Assembly: GCF_009729075.1 (NCBI RefSeq)
Contig: NZ_VTGY01000012.1
Coordinates: 1 to 64,000, forward strand
DNA: 64,000 nt
Source of the DNA: Mycolicibacterium sp. CBMA 226
GTDB lineage: Bacteria > Actinomycetota > Actinomycetes > Mycobacteriales > Mycobacteriaceae
Reading direction: 5' to 3'
Every line of letters starts with the position of its first letter. Within the stretch, counting starts at the first letter, position 1. Below are positions 44,148-53,842 of this stretch, in pieces. The position numbers and the translations under genes are program-made. The notes beneath the pieces were generated by a model that searched no databases, was not told the origin of the DNA, and saw nothing but the letters and a program-made list of their open reading frames with translations.

Positions 44148-44986
44148 GTTACGACGCAACACTCCGTTTCAAACGCTTGTTCCGGGCATTGCCCGGGATC
44201 GTCGACGGCATCGGTGAGCAGGCGCTGTTCTACGGGGAGTCCTTCCGCTACATCCCCAACGCACTGACCCGCTACCGCCGCGAGACCATCCGGCTCATCG
44301 CCGAGATGACCATGGGTACCGGCGCGCTGGTGATGATCGGCGGCACCGTCGGTGTCGCCGCGTTCATGACATTGGCCTCCGGCGGCGTCATCGCCGTCCA
44401 GGGCTACTCCTCGCTGGGCAACATCGGTATCGAGGCCCTGACCGGCTTCCTGTCCGCCTTCCTGAACGTGCGCATCGTCGCGCCGATCATCGCGGGTATC
44501 GCCCTGGCCGCGACCATCGGCGCCGGCTGTACCGCGCAGCTGGGCGCCATGCGCGTCGCCGAGGAGATCGATGCCGTCGAATCGATGGCCGTGCACTCGG
44601 TGTCCTACCTCGTGTCGACCCGGATCATCGCCGGCCTGATCGCCGTCGTCCCGCTGTACGCCCTGGCCGTGCTGGCATCGTTCTTCGCGGCGCGGGCCAC
44701 CACCGTGTACATCAACGGTCAGTCCGCCGGTCTGTACGACCACTACTTCAGCACCTTCATGGTGCCCACCGACCTGCTGTGGTCATTCCTGCAGGCCATC
44801 GTCATGTCCGTCGCGGTCATGCTGGTGCACACCTACTACGGCTACAACGCCAGCGGCGGACCCGTCGGCGTGGGCATCGCGGTCGGTCAGGCGGTTCGCA
44901 CCTCGCTGATCGTGGTGGTCACCATCGTCCTGCTCATCTCCCTGGCCGTGTACGGCGCGTCCGGCAACTTCAACCTCTCCGGATAG
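44144..44986 (+). CDS. yrbE4B: Mce4 transporter permease YrbE4B
   Basis: 280-residue second permease subunit, forming the membrane core with YrbE4A. About five helices; the conserved cytosolic motif reads AEEIDAVESMAVHSVSYLVSTR. The C-terminal GPVGVGIAVGQAVRTSLIVVV is typical of the family. It ends 14 nt before mce4A. Confidence 0.93.
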   Translation: MSYDATLRFKRLFRALPGIVDGIGEQALFYGESFRYIPNALTRYRRETIRLIAEMTMGTGALVMIGGTVGVAAFMTLASGGVIAVQGYSSLGNIGIEALTGFLSAFLNVRIVAPIIAGIALAATIGAGCTAQLGAMRVAEEIDAVESMAVHSVSYLVSTRIIAGLIAVVPLYALAVLASFFAARATTVYINGQSAGLYDHYFSTFMVPTDLLWSFLQAIVMSVAVMLVHTYYGYNASGGPVGVGIAVGQAVRTSLIVVVTIVLLISLAVYGASGNFNLSG

Positions 44987-45000
44987 GGGGGTGTACGACG

Positions 45001-46203
45001 ATGTCTTCCGGCGGTCCTAAACGCAGCCATGTGAGAATCGCGGCAGCGGTGCTGATCAGCATCATGCTGGCCGCGGTGGTGTTCACCTACTTGTCGTACA
45101 CCGCAGCATTCACGCCCACCGACACCGTTTCCGTCCTGGCGCCCCGCGCCGGCCTGGTCATGGATCCCGATGCCAAGGTCAAGTACCGCGGCATTCAGAT
45201 CGGCAAGGTCGAGGCGATCGATTACGCCGGTGACCAGGCGAAGCTGAAGCTGGCCGTCCTGAGCGACCAGATGCGCTACATCCCGTCGAACGCCCGGGTC
45301 CGGCTCGGCAGCACGACGGTGTTCGGCGCAAAGTCGGTCGAGTTCCTGCCGCCGGAGCATCCGTCGAAAGAGTCACTGCGTCCCGGGGCCCAGGTGCAGG
45401 CCAAGGACGTCCAGATCGAGATGAACACCGTTTTCCAGACGCTGACCGACCTGCTCGACAAGATCGATCCGGTCAGCCTGAACGCCACCGTGACCGCGCT
45501 CGGCGAGGGCCTGCGGGGCCACGGTGACGACGCCGGTGCCGCCGCGGCCGGGCTGAGCAAGTACCTGCAGTACTTCAACCCCAAGCTGCCGACGCTGCAG
45601 CAGGACCTCAAGGACACCGCGACGGTCACCGGCATCTACGGCGACGCCGCGCCCGATTTGGCGAAGGTCCTCGACAACGCGCCGACCGTCAGCAAGACGC
45701 TGACCGACGAACAGGACGACCTGAACGCCGCGCTGCTCGCGTCCACCGGGTTCGCCAACAACGCGTACGCGACCATTTCACCGGCCGCCGACGACTACAT
45801 CGCCGCCGTCCAGCGGCTGCGGGCCCCGCTGAAGGTCCTGGGCGACTACTCGCCGGAATTCCCATGCCTCATCCAGGGCTTGTCGAAGGCCGTGGACCGC
45901 TACGGCCCCGTGTTCGGTGGCGTCAAGCCGGGCTTGTTCGTCTCCTCGAACTTCTTCCCGGGTGCGCCCAACTACACCTACCCCGAGAGCCTTCCGATGG
46001 TGAACGCCTCGGGTGGCCCGAATTGCCGTGGCCTTCCGGACGTCCCGTCGAAGCAGTTCGGTGGTTCGTGGTACCACACGCCCTTCCTGGTGACCGACAA
46101 CGCCTACATCCCGTTCCAGCCGAACACCGAGTTGCAGTTCGACGCGCCCTCGACGCTGCAGTTCCTGTTCTCCGGTGCCTACGCAGAGAGGGACCGCTAC
46201 TGA
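45001..46203 (+). CDS. mce4A: Mce4A sterol-binding MCE protein
   Basis: 400 residues, the same length as M. tuberculosis Mce4A. An N-terminal membrane anchor (about 12-33) is followed by the MCE beta-barrel domain (about 40-118; KVKYRGIQIGKV is its pore-forming strand motif) and a long helical region with the Mce4_CUP1 character. MCE subunits form a hexameric tube between the inner membrane and the outer envelope; Mce4A of M. tuberculosis is implicated in cholesterol uptake. A 9-codon micro-ORF follows its stop. Confidence 0.93.
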   Translation: MSSGGPKRSHVRIAAAVLISIMLAAVVFTYLSYTAAFTPTDTVSVLAPRAGLVMDPDAKVKYRGIQIGKVEAIDYAGDQAKLKLAVLSDQMRYIPSNARVRLGSTTVFGAKSVEFLPPEHPSKESLRPGAQVQAKDVQIEMNTVFQTLTDLLDKIDPVSLNATVTALGEGLRGHGDDAGAAAAGLSKYLQYFNPKLPTLQQDLKDTATVTGIYGDAAPDLAKVLDNAPTVSKTLTDEQDDLNAALLASTGFANNAYATISPAADDYIAAVQRLRAPLKVLGDYSPEFPCLIQGLSKAVDRYGPVFGGVKPGLFVSSNFFPGAPNYTYPESLPMVNASGGPNCRGLPDVPSKQFGGSWYHTPFLVTDNAYIPFQPNTELQFDAPSTLQFLFSGAYAERDRY

Positions 46204-46232
46204 TGTCCGCGAGTGAGTGGGGCCGCCCATGA
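46203..46232 (+). other. 9-codon micro-ORF bridging mce4A and mce4B
   Basis: The ATG overlaps the mce4A stop (TGATG) and the frame (MSASEWGRP) ends in a TGA overlapping the mce4B ATG (ATGA). Same design as the one at 44100. Confidence 0.35.
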
Positions 46233-47263
46233 GACACAAGCGCGAAATGATCAACGTCACGGTGTTCACCGTCGTGATGTTGCTGGTCGCCGCCGGCCTG
46301 GTGGTGGTGTTCGGCCAGTTCCGCTTCGCCTCGACGAACACCTACTACGCCAACTTCGCCGACGCGTCCCGGCTCAAGGCCGGCGAGGACGTCCGCATCG
46401 CCGGTGTCCAGGTCGGCTCGGTGAAGAGCGTGAAGCTCAAGAGCGACAACACCGTCGACGTCAAGTTCACGCTGAACGATCGATACCAGCTGTACACCTC
46501 GAGCCGCGCCGTCATCCGCTACCAGAACCTGGTCGGGGACCGGTACATGGAGATCACCTCCGGGCCGGGCGAACTGCGCAAGCTGCCCGCCGGCGGCACT
46601 GTTGCCCTCGCCAACACCCAGCCGGCGCTCGACCTCGACGCACTGCTCGGCGGTCTGCGGCCGGTCGTGAAGGGCCTGGACGGCAAGAAGGTCAACGAGA
46701 TCACTGCCGCCATGATCGAGGCCCTGCAGGGGCAAGGTGGCGCGCTGAACGACCTGCTGTCCAACACCGGTTCGTTCAGCCAGACGCTCGCGGACCGCGA
46801 CCAGCTGATCGGCGATACGATCACCAACCTCAACACGGTGCTCGGCACGGTCGACTCCAAGGGCGCCCAGTTCAACACCAGCATCGACCAGCTGCAGCAA
46901 CTCATCACCGGCCTGGCCGAGGGGCGCGACCCGATCGCCGGTGCCATCGGCCCGCTGGCCTCGGCCGAGAACGACCTCACCGACATGCTGCAGAAGTCGC
47001 GGCGCCCGGTGCAGGGCGTCATCGAGAACGCCCGCCCGTTCGCGCAGCGCATGTATGAGCGCCGCGCGGAGGTGAACCCGGTCATCGAGAACCTCGCGGA
47101 GGACTACCTGCGACTCAACGCCCTCGGTGCCTATGGCGCGTTCTTCAACATCTACTACTGCTCGGTGAAGATCAAGATGAGTGGCCCCGCGGGCAGCGAC
47201 CTGATCGTGCCGTTCGGTGGTCCCGCGGATCCGTCGAAGGGCAGGTGCTCCGAAAGTGGCTAA
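46229..47263 (+). CDS. mce4B: Mce4B MCE-family subunit
   Basis: 344 residues from the ATG used (MRHKREMINVTVF); a GTG 12 nt upstream is the other option. Membrane helix at about 8-28, MCE domain to about residue 115 with ASRLKAGEDVRIAGVQVGSV, then a helical stretch containing the family's periodic Leu/Ile pattern and the conserved LGAYGAFFNIYYCSVKIK near the C terminus. The last 8 nt overlap mce4C. Confidence 0.92.
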   Translation: MRHKREMINVTVFTVVMLLVAAGLVVVFGQFRFASTNTYYANFADASRLKAGEDVRIAGVQVGSVKSVKLKSDNTVDVKFTLNDRYQLYTSSRAVIRYQNLVGDRYMEITSGPGELRKLPAGGTVALANTQPALDLDALLGGLRPVVKGLDGKKVNEITAAMIEALQGQGGALNDLLSNTGSFSQTLADRDQLIGDTITNLNTVLGTVDSKGAQFNTSIDQLQQLITGLAEGRDPIAGAIGPLASAENDLTDMLQKSRRPVQGVIENARPFAQRMYERRAEVNPVIENLAEDYLRLNALGAYGAFFNIYYCSVKIKMSGPAGSDLIVPFGGPADPSKGRCSESG

Positions 47264-48311
47264 GCCGGAAAAAGATCCACTTCGCACCGGCATTCTCGGT
47301 GTCTTCATCGTGGTGTGCCTGGTGCTGATCTCCTTCGGGTACACGGGCCTGCCGTTCTGGCCGCAGGGCAAGAACTACTCCGCGTTCTTCGGCGACGCCG
47401 GTGGCATCACGCCGGGCAGTGACGTCCGCGTCGCGGGCATCAAGGTCGGCAAGGTCGGGGACGTGGAGCTCGCCGGGACCTCGGCCAAGGTGAACTTCAC
47501 CGTCGACCGTCAGATCGTGGTCGGCGACCAATCGCTGGCGTCCATCAAGACCGACACGGTGCTGGGGCAGAAGTCTCTCTGGGTCACCCCCAAGGGGACG
47601 AAGGAAGCCACGGTTATTCCGTTGGGCCGCACCACGACTCCGTACACGATCAACACCGCGCTGCAGGACCTGGGCCAGAACACCAGTGAGCTGGACAAGC
47701 CGCAGCTGGAGCAGGCCCTCACGGTGCTGACCGACACGCTGCACGACGCGACGCCGCAGCTGCGTGGCGCGCTCGACGGGGTGGCGGCCCTGTCGCGCAG
47801 CCTGAACACGCGCGACCAGGCGCTCGAGCAGCTGCTGGGCCACGCCAAGAAGGTGTCCGACACGCTGGCGCAGCGCGCCGACCAGGTGAACAAGCTGGTC
47901 CTCGACGGCAATCAGCTGTTCGCCGCGCTGGACGAGCGACGTCAATCGCTGAGCACGCTGATCTCCGGTATTCGCGGTGTCTCGCAACAGCTTTCCGGGT
48001 TCGTCGCGGACAACCAGCGAGAGTTCGGGCCGGCCCTCAAGCAGCTGAACCTGGTGCTGGACGAACTGCTGAAGCGCAAGGACCACATCAGCGAGGCGCT
48101 CAAGCGCCTGCCGGGTTACGCCACCGCGCTCGGCGAGGTGGTCGGTAACGGCCCGGGCTTCAACATCAACCTGTACGGCCTGCCGCCGGCGACGATGTCG
48201 GAAGTCCTGCTCGACACGTACTTCCAGCCGGGCAAGCTGCCGGCCAGCCTCGGCGACATGCTGAAGGGCTACATCTCTGAACGGATCGTCGTGAGGCCGA
48301 AGTCGCCATGA
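47256..48311 (+). CDS. mce4C: Mce4C MCE-family subunit
   Basis: 351 residues, GTG start overlapping mce4B by 8 nt. Membrane helix at about 14-34 (ILGVFIVVCLVLISFGYTGL), MCE domain with DAGGITPGSDVRVAGIKVGKV, then a long alpha-helical region (about 120-320) predicted to build the tunnel, ending in the conserved ERIVVRPKSP. Ends with an ATGA overlap with mce4D. Confidence 0.92.
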   Translation: MAKPEKDPLRTGILGVFIVVCLVLISFGYTGLPFWPQGKNYSAFFGDAGGITPGSDVRVAGIKVGKVGDVELAGTSAKVNFTVDRQIVVGDQSLASIKTDTVLGQKSLWVTPKGTKEATVIPLGRTTTPYTINTALQDLGQNTSELDKPQLEQALTVLTDTLHDATPQLRGALDGVAALSRSLNTRDQALEQLLGHAKKVSDTLAQRADQVNKLVLDGNQLFAALDERRQSLSTLISGIRGVSQQLSGFVADNQREFGPALKQLNLVLDELLKRKDHISEALKRLPGYATALGEVVGNGPGFNINLYGLPPATMSEVLLDTYFQPGKLPASLGDMLKGYISERIVVRPKSP

Positions 48312-49732
48312 TGAAGAACATCAAGTCGCGGGGCGCGATCATCGCACTGGTGGTCGCACTGGTGGCGCTCGTCGCCGGTGGCGCCTACCTGCTGTGGCCG
48401 TCGCGTGGTGGCCACAAGGTGGTCGCCTACTTCACCAACGCCGTGGGCCTGTACGCCGGTGACGACGTGCGGGTGCTCGGGGTGCCGGTCGGCACCATCG
48501 ATTCGGTTGAGCCGCAGCCGAATTCGGTCAAGGTCTCGATGACCGTGAAGGACGGCGTGAAGATCCCGGCCGACGCTCGGGCGATCATCATCTCGCCGAA
48601 CCTGGTGGCCGCGCGGTTCGTGCAGTTCACGCCGGCGTACTACGGTGGTGCGGTGCTGGCCAACGGTGCCGAGGTGCCGCTTGCCCGGACCGGTGTCCCG
48701 GTCGAGTGGGACGACGTCAAGAAGCAGCTGACCCAGCTCAGCGCGCAACTCGGTCCGCAGGACGGCGCGCCGCAGGGACCGCTGGGTGCGTTCATCAACC
48801 AGGCCGCAGACACGCTCGACGGCAAGGGCGACTCGTTCCGCAACGCTTTGCGTGAGCTGTCGCAAACCGCTGGGCGCCTTGGTGATTCGCGTGGCGACCT
48901 GTTCGGCACCATCAAGAACCTGCAGATCCTGGTCAACGCGCTCTCGAACAGCAACGAGCAGATCGTGCAGTTCACGGACCACGTGGCATCGGTCTCGGAG
49001 GTGCTGGCCGAGAGCTCGGCCGGGCTGGACCAGACGCTCGGCGCCCTCAACAAGGCCCTCGGCGACGTCCGGGGTCTGCTGAAGGACAACAACAAGGCCC
49101 TGATCGACCAGGTCGGCAAGTTGGCGGAGTTCACCCAGGTGTTGACCGACAACAGCGACAACATCGAGCAGGTTCTGCACGTCACGCCCAACGGTCTGGC
49201 CAACTTCTACAACATCTACAACCCGGCCCAGGGCTCCCTCGACGGTCTGCTGTCGCTGCCGAACTTCGCCAACCCGGTGCAGTTCCTGTGCGGCGGTAAC
49301 TTCGACGTCGGCGCCACGCCGGACAACTACAAGCGTGCGGAGATCTGCCGTCAGCGCATGGGTCCGGTGCTGCGCCGCATCGCGATGAACTACCCGCCGG
49401 TGCTGTTCCACCCGATCAACAGCATCACGGCATACAAGGGGCAGGTCATCTACGACACCCCGCAGACCGAGGCCAAGGCACAGACTCCGGTGCCGTACCT
49501 GCAGTGGAATGCCGCACCTGGCGTCATCCCGCCGAAGGTCCAGCCGGACGGATCGCTCAGCGACCTGATCCTGCCGCCGCCCGCCATCCCGGGCCAGATT
49601 TCGCCGGCCACGCCGCCGGTGGGACCCGGCTCGACGCCACTGAACGGTTCAGGCCCGCTGCCCGGACCGGCCCCGGCGCCCGCCGCGCCCGTGGGTGCAC
49701 CGCTGCCCGCTGAAGCTGGAGGTGGCAACTGA
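48308..49732 (+). CDS. mce4D: Mce4D MCE-family subunit
   Basis: 474 residues: membrane helix at about 9-29, MCE domain with NAVGLYAGDDVRVLGVPVGTI, helical tunnel region (about 130-320), then LCGGNFDVGATPDNYKRAEICRQRM with two Cys, and a C-terminal Pro/Ala/Gly-rich tail of about 60 residues that probably crosses the cell wall. Coupled to mce4C (ATGA) and mce4E (TGATG). Confidence 0.92.
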   Translation: MMKNIKSRGAIIALVVALVALVAGGAYLLWPSRGGHKVVAYFTNAVGLYAGDDVRVLGVPVGTIDSVEPQPNSVKVSMTVKDGVKIPADARAIIISPNLVAARFVQFTPAYYGGAVLANGAEVPLARTGVPVEWDDVKKQLTQLSAQLGPQDGAPQGPLGAFINQAADTLDGKGDSFRNALRELSQTAGRLGDSRGDLFGTIKNLQILVNALSNSNEQIVQFTDHVASVSEVLAESSAGLDQTLGALNKALGDVRGLLKDNNKALIDQVGKLAEFTQVLTDNSDNIEQVLHVTPNGLANFYNIYNPAQGSLDGLLSLPNFANPVQFLCGGNFDVGATPDNYKRAEICRQRMGPVLRRIAMNYPPVLFHPINSITAYKGQVIYDTPQTEAKAQTPVPYLQWNAAPGVIPPKVQPDGSLSDLILPPPAIPGQISPATPPVGPGSTPLNGSGPLPGPAPAPAAPVGAPLPAEAGGGN

Positions 49733-50901
49733 TGAAGGCGGTTGTGAAGACCTTGGCACTCGGATCGAGTGCCGTGGTGCTCGCCGGTTGTCAGTTCGGT
49801 GGCCTGAACTCGCTGGACATGCCCGGTACCCAGGGCCACGGCGCCGGTTCCTACAGCATCACGGTGCAGCTGCCCGACGTCGCGACGTTGCCGCAGAACT
49901 CACCGGTGATGGTCAACGACGTCACCGTCGGCAGCGTGTCGGGCCTGGACGCGGTCCAGCGCCCCGACGGTACCTTCTACGCCGCGGTGAAGCTGTCGAT
50001 CAACGGCGATGTGAAGCTGCCGGCGAACGCCAGGGCGAAGGTCGCCCAGACGTCGCTGCTGGGTTCGCAGCACGTGCAGCTCTCGGAACCGGTCGGGGAG
50101 GCGCCACAGGGCCGGCTCAAGCAGGGCTCGGAGATCCCACTGGCGCACACCGGCCGGTACCCGACCACCGAAGAGGTGCTGTCGTCGCTGGGCTTGGTCG
50201 TGAACAAGGGCAATCTCGGTGCGCTGCAGGACATCACCGATGAGGCCTATGCCGCCGTCGCGGGACGGGCCGGGCAGTTCGTCGACTTCATTCCGCGATT
50301 GGCCGAGCTCACCCAGTCCCTGGACAAGCAGACCACCGACATCATCGGGGCCATGGACGGGCTGAACCGCTTCGCCTCGATCCTGGCCAAGAGCAAGGAC
50401 AGCCTGGGCCGCACGCTCGACACCCTGCCGGGGGCGATCAAGGTCCTCAACGACAACCGCAAGAACATCGTGGATGCGTTCACCGCGCTGCGGAAGCTCG
50501 CGGTCGTCGGTGCCAAGGTCATGGCCGCAACCAAGGATGACTTCGCGGCCGACTTCAAGGACCTTTTCCCAGTCATCAAAGCGCTCAACGACAACGCCGA
50601 CGACTTCATCCACGACCAGGATCTGATGGCGACGTTCCCGTTCTCCAACAAGTACTTCAAGAACGCGGTGCGCGGTGACTACCTGAACGTGTACGTGACG
50701 TTCGATCTGACGCTGCGCCGCCTGGGTGAGACCGTCTTCCCCACTTCGGGCGCTTTCGACCCGAACATGAGGCACCTGGACGAAGTAATCAATCCGCCGG
50801 ACTTCCTGTTGGGCGCACTGGCGAACCTGTCCGGACAGGCCGCCGATCCGTTCAAGATTCCAGCCGGCACAGCGACGCAACACGGAGGGGTGAAACCGTA
50901 A
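49732..50901 (+). CDS. mce4E: Mce4E lipoprotein subunit (LprN-like)
   Basis: 389 residues. As in other mce operons the E subunit is a lipoprotein: signal peptide with lipobox VVLAGC and lipidated Cys20. MCE domain (about 40-120) with NSPVMVNDVTVGSV, followed by helices to about residue 300 and a soluble C terminus. Coupled to mce4F through a TAATG overlap. Corresponds to LprN of M. tuberculosis. Confidence 0.92.
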   Translation: MKAVVKTLALGSSAVVLAGCQFGGLNSLDMPGTQGHGAGSYSITVQLPDVATLPQNSPVMVNDVTVGSVSGLDAVQRPDGTFYAAVKLSINGDVKLPANARAKVAQTSLLGSQHVQLSEPVGEAPQGRLKQGSEIPLAHTGRYPTTEEVLSSLGLVVNKGNLGALQDITDEAYAAVAGRAGQFVDFIPRLAELTQSLDKQTTDIIGAMDGLNRFASILAKSKDSLGRTLDTLPGAIKVLNDNRKNIVDAFTALRKLAVVGAKVMAATKDDFAADFKDLFPVIKALNDNADDFIHDQDLMATFPFSNKYFKNAVRGDYLNVYVTFDLTLRRLGETVFPTSGAFDPNMRHLDEVINPPDFLLGALANLSGQAADPFKIPAGTATQHGGVKP

Positions 50902-52559
50902 TGTTGTTGTCCCGTCTTGCGCGTTTCCAGCTGGCGATCTTCGGCGTCGTCACCGTCATCTGCCTCGCGTTGATCACGACGTCCTACCTGCACCTCCCCG
51001 CGGCGATCGGCCTCGGCGTCTACAACGTGGACGCCAAGTTCGTCGTCGGCGGCGGTATCTACCAGAATGCCAACGTCACCTACCGCGGCGTAACCGTCGG
51101 CCGGGTGCAGAACGTCGGGCTGACCGACAACGGCGTGACGGCCCAGATGCGACTGAACACCGACACCCCCGTACCGGACAACGTCACGGCCACCGTCAAG
51201 AGCGTGTCCGCGATCGGTGAGCAGTACATCGACCTGGTGCCGCCGGCCGAGCCGTCGAAGAACATGCTGAAGAACGGCGCCACCATCGGCGTCGATCGGA
51301 CTGCCGTCGGCCAGGACATCGTGGACCTGCTGAACCAGGCGCAGTCCCTGGTCAGCAGCATCAGCAACACGCGGTTGCAGGACCTGCTCCGCGAGTCGTT
51401 CAAGGCGTTCAACGGCTCCGGCCCGGAACTGGCGCGCATGATCCAGTCGTCGCGGCTGCTGGTCGATGAGGCCAACGCCAACACGAACGAGATCAACAAG
51501 CTGATCGACCAGGCCGGCCCGCTGTTGAAGGCGCAGATCCGCGCCGGTGCCGACCTCAAGACCTTGGCGAGCAGCCTGGCGACGCTGACGGGCGAGGCCG
51601 CTCAGGCCGACCCGCAGATCCGGTCACTGCTCAAGACCGTCCCGGGCGCTGTCCAGACCGTCAACGAGACGTTCGACGGGATCCGCCCGACGTTCCCGAT
51701 GCTGGCAGCCAACCTGGCCAACTTCGGCCGGATCGGCGTCATCTACCACAAGTCGATCGAGCAGGCGCTCGTGATCTTCCCGTCGCTGATCGCGGCACTG
51801 CTGACGGACGCCGGCCAATTGCCCCTCGACGAAGGTGGCAAGCTGGACTTCAAGATCAGCCTGGGCCAGCCGGCGTGCGCGACTGGCTTCCTCCCGGCTC
51901 CGGAGATCCGCACGCCTGCCGACACCACCGTGCGCGATCTGCCGAACGACCTGTACTGCAAGACCGCGCAGAGCGACCCGAGCACCGTCCGCGGTGCCCG
52001 CAACTACCCCTGCATGGAGTACCCGGGCAAGCGCGCCCCCACAGTGCAGATCTGCCGTGATCCCCGCGGTTACGTGCCGATCGGCAGCAACCCGTGGCGC
52101 GGTCCGCCGGTGCCGTACGACACCCCGGTCAACGACCCGCGGAACATCACCCCGCCGAACCGGTTCCCGATGATCCCGCCGGGCGCCGACTACGACCCGG
52201 GCCCGCCGTCGGTGCAGTTGCCGCCGGGGGTGCCCGCCGGGCCGGGACCTGCGCCCAACGCGCCGTTCCCGCTGCCGTACCCGCCGAGCGATCGGGGTCC
52301 GCAGCCGCTGCCCTGGCCGTTCTTCGCGCCGCCGGATCAGGTGGTTCCGCCGTACGCGATCAACAACCCGCCGGCACCCGGCCCCGATGGTCAGCCGCAA
52401 GCGAGCGGACCCAAGGGACCGAACAGCACGACGTACGATGCGAGCACTGGGGTCTTCGCGGACCCTGCCGGCGGTACGGGAGTGTTCAACGCCGGCTCGA
52501 GTAAGGGTGACGCAGGCGAGTCCTGGGTCGACCTGATGAAGGATCCAAGGCAGGTTTGA
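50901..52559 (+). CDS. mce4F: Mce4F MCE-family subunit
   Basis: 552 residues: membrane helix at about 8-30, MCE domain with GGIYQNANVTYRGVTVGRV, helical region to about 310, a Cys-containing segment, and a Pro-rich C terminus of more than 120 residues (repeated PP and GPxP) ending in GESWVDLMKDPRQV. The conserved tail is typical of MceF proteins. TGATG overlap with mas4A. Confidence 0.92.
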   Translation: MLLSRLARFQLAIFGVVTVICLALITTSYLHLPAAIGLGVYNVDAKFVVGGGIYQNANVTYRGVTVGRVQNVGLTDNGVTAQMRLNTDTPVPDNVTATVKSVSAIGEQYIDLVPPAEPSKNMLKNGATIGVDRTAVGQDIVDLLNQAQSLVSSISNTRLQDLLRESFKAFNGSGPELARMIQSSRLLVDEANANTNEINKLIDQAGPLLKAQIRAGADLKTLASSLATLTGEAAQADPQIRSLLKTVPGAVQTVNETFDGIRPTFPMLAANLANFGRIGVIYHKSIEQALVIFPSLIAALLTDAGQLPLDEGGKLDFKISLGQPACATGFLPAPEIRTPADTTVRDLPNDLYCKTAQSDPSTVRGARNYPCMEYPGKRAPTVQICRDPRGYVPIGSNPWRGPPVPYDTPVNDPRNITPPNRFPMIPPGADYDPGPPSVQLPPGVPAGPGPAPNAPFPLPYPPSDRGPQPLPWPFFAPPDQVVPPYAINNPPAPGPDGQPQASGPKGPNSTTYDASTGVFADPAGGTGVFNAGSSKGDAGESWVDLMKDPRQV

Positions 52560-53287
52560 TGAGTGACGAACCGGCTGCGACGGACGAGACGTCGGAGCCG
52601 CCGGTGAGCCGCGTGCGGCGGCGGGCCTCACGGCCCGCCGGCAGCGCCGGTTCCGCAGAGGCTTCAACAGTGCTCGACGTGGCGATTCCGTCCACAGCGG
52701 GCAAGACATCGACAGAACCGGGCAGCACCAAGCCGGCACGACCGGCGATCCAGGCACCGCGGCGGCAGCCGCACCGGTCCCTGGTCGCCGCGATCGGACT
52801 GGCTGTCGTCGCCGTACTGGTGGCGGCGCTGGCGGGTGGCACCTGGTTCCTCTGGCACGGCAACGGACAGATGGAAGCGGAGCAGGACCGCGATCAGCGG
52901 TTCGTCGACACCGCGAAGCAGACCGTGGTCAACATGTTCAGTTACACGCAGAACACGGTTGACGAAAGCGTGAACCGCTTCGTCAACGGCATCGGTCCCG
53001 GCCCGCTGCGCGACATGATGAACCAGAGCAACAACGCCGAGAACCTGAAGTATCTGTTCAAGCAGACGCAGGCCAACTCGGAAGCGGTCATCACCGCGGC
53101 GGCGTTGGAGAGCATCGACAACACCTCCAACATCGCCAAGGTGCTGGTGACGGTCCGCGTGACACTGGCCGACATGAACGGGGTGAATCAGCCGTCGACG
53201 CCGTACCGGCAGCGGGTGTTCATCCGGGAGGACGACAGCGGCCACATGAGTGCCTATGACATCAAGTACCCGGACGGGGGTAACTGA
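52559..53287 (+). CDS. mas4A: Mce-associated membrane protein Mas4A
   Basis: 242 residues, the length of Rv3493c. A basic, Pro/Ala/Arg-rich cytosolic N terminus of about 75 residues is followed by one membrane helix (LVAAIGLAVVAVLVAALAGG) and an external domain with the NTF2-like character of Mas proteins. Mas proteins stabilise the Mce complex. ATG taken in the TGATG overlap with mce4F; the frame also has a TTG 3 nt upstream. Coupled to mas4B. Confidence 0.85.
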   Translation: MSDEPAATDETSEPPVSRVRRRASRPAGSAGSAEASTVLDVAIPSTAGKTSTEPGSTKPARPAIQAPRRQPHRSLVAAIGLAVVAVLVAALAGGTWFLWHGNGQMEAEQDRDQRFVDTAKQTVVNMFSYTQNTVDESVNRFVNGIGPGPLRDMMNQSNNAENLKYLFKQTQANSEAVITAAALESIDNTSNIAKVLVTVRVTLADMNGVNQPSTPYRQRVFIREDDSGHMSAYDIKYPDGGN

Positions 53288-53775
53288 TGAATCGGTTGCT
53301 GGCAGCGCTCGGCGCCTTGTTGGCGGTCGCCGTGGTGGCACTCGGCGCCCTCGGCGGTTCGACGTACTGGAACCGCGTACAGCTGGCCGGCGAACAGGCG
53401 ACGGCCGACGAGCTGCCCAGCCTGGCCAGGTCCCAGATTCCGCAGATCCTCGGCTACGAGTACAGCAGTGTGCAGCGCACCACCACTCAGGCACTGACGC
53501 TGATGACGCCGGAGTTCCGCAAGCGCTATGAGGAACTGACGGCCAAGAACAATATCTTCAACGACGCGGTGAAGCGCAAGCTGATCAGCCAGGTGAATGT
53601 CGTTGGGGCGGGCATGATCTCGTCGCACCGGGACTCGGGCTCGGTGCTGGCGTTCGTCAACCGGGTCATCACCGATGAGCGCAAGCAGCCCAATTACGAG
53701 GGCAGCCGGCTGAAGGTCGACTACCGCAAGATCAACGGCAAGTGGTTGATCGACGAGATGACGCCGATCTTCTGA
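53287..53775 (+). CDS. mas4B: Mce-associated membrane protein Mas4B
   Basis: 162 residues, like Rv3492c. One N-terminal membrane helix (about 4-27) and an external domain (LARSQIPQILGYEYSSVQRT, then ELTAKNNIFNDAVKRKLISQVNV) of the Mas family. Last gene of the mce4 operon; a strong hairpin follows 11 nt after the stop. Confidence 0.85.
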   Translation: MNRLLAALGALLAVAVVALGALGGSTYWNRVQLAGEQATADELPSLARSQIPQILGYEYSSVQRTTTQALTLMTPEFRKRYEELTAKNNIFNDAVKRKLISQVNVVGAGMISSHRDSGSVLAFVNRVITDERKQPNYEGSRLKVDYRKINGKWLIDEMTPIF

Positions 53776-53786
53776 GCCCCCAACAT

Positions 53787-53824
53787 GATTCAGGCCCCGG
53801 AGTGGAAACTCCGGGGCCTGAATC
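53787..53824. terminator. Perfect 17-bp hairpin ending the mce4 and otsA transcripts
   Basis: GATTCAGGCCCCGGAGT pairs fully with its inverse around a GGAA tetraloop. It lies between the convergent mas4B and otsA genes. Confidence 0.8.
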
Positions 53825-53842
53825 GTCAGCGTTGCCGCGGTG

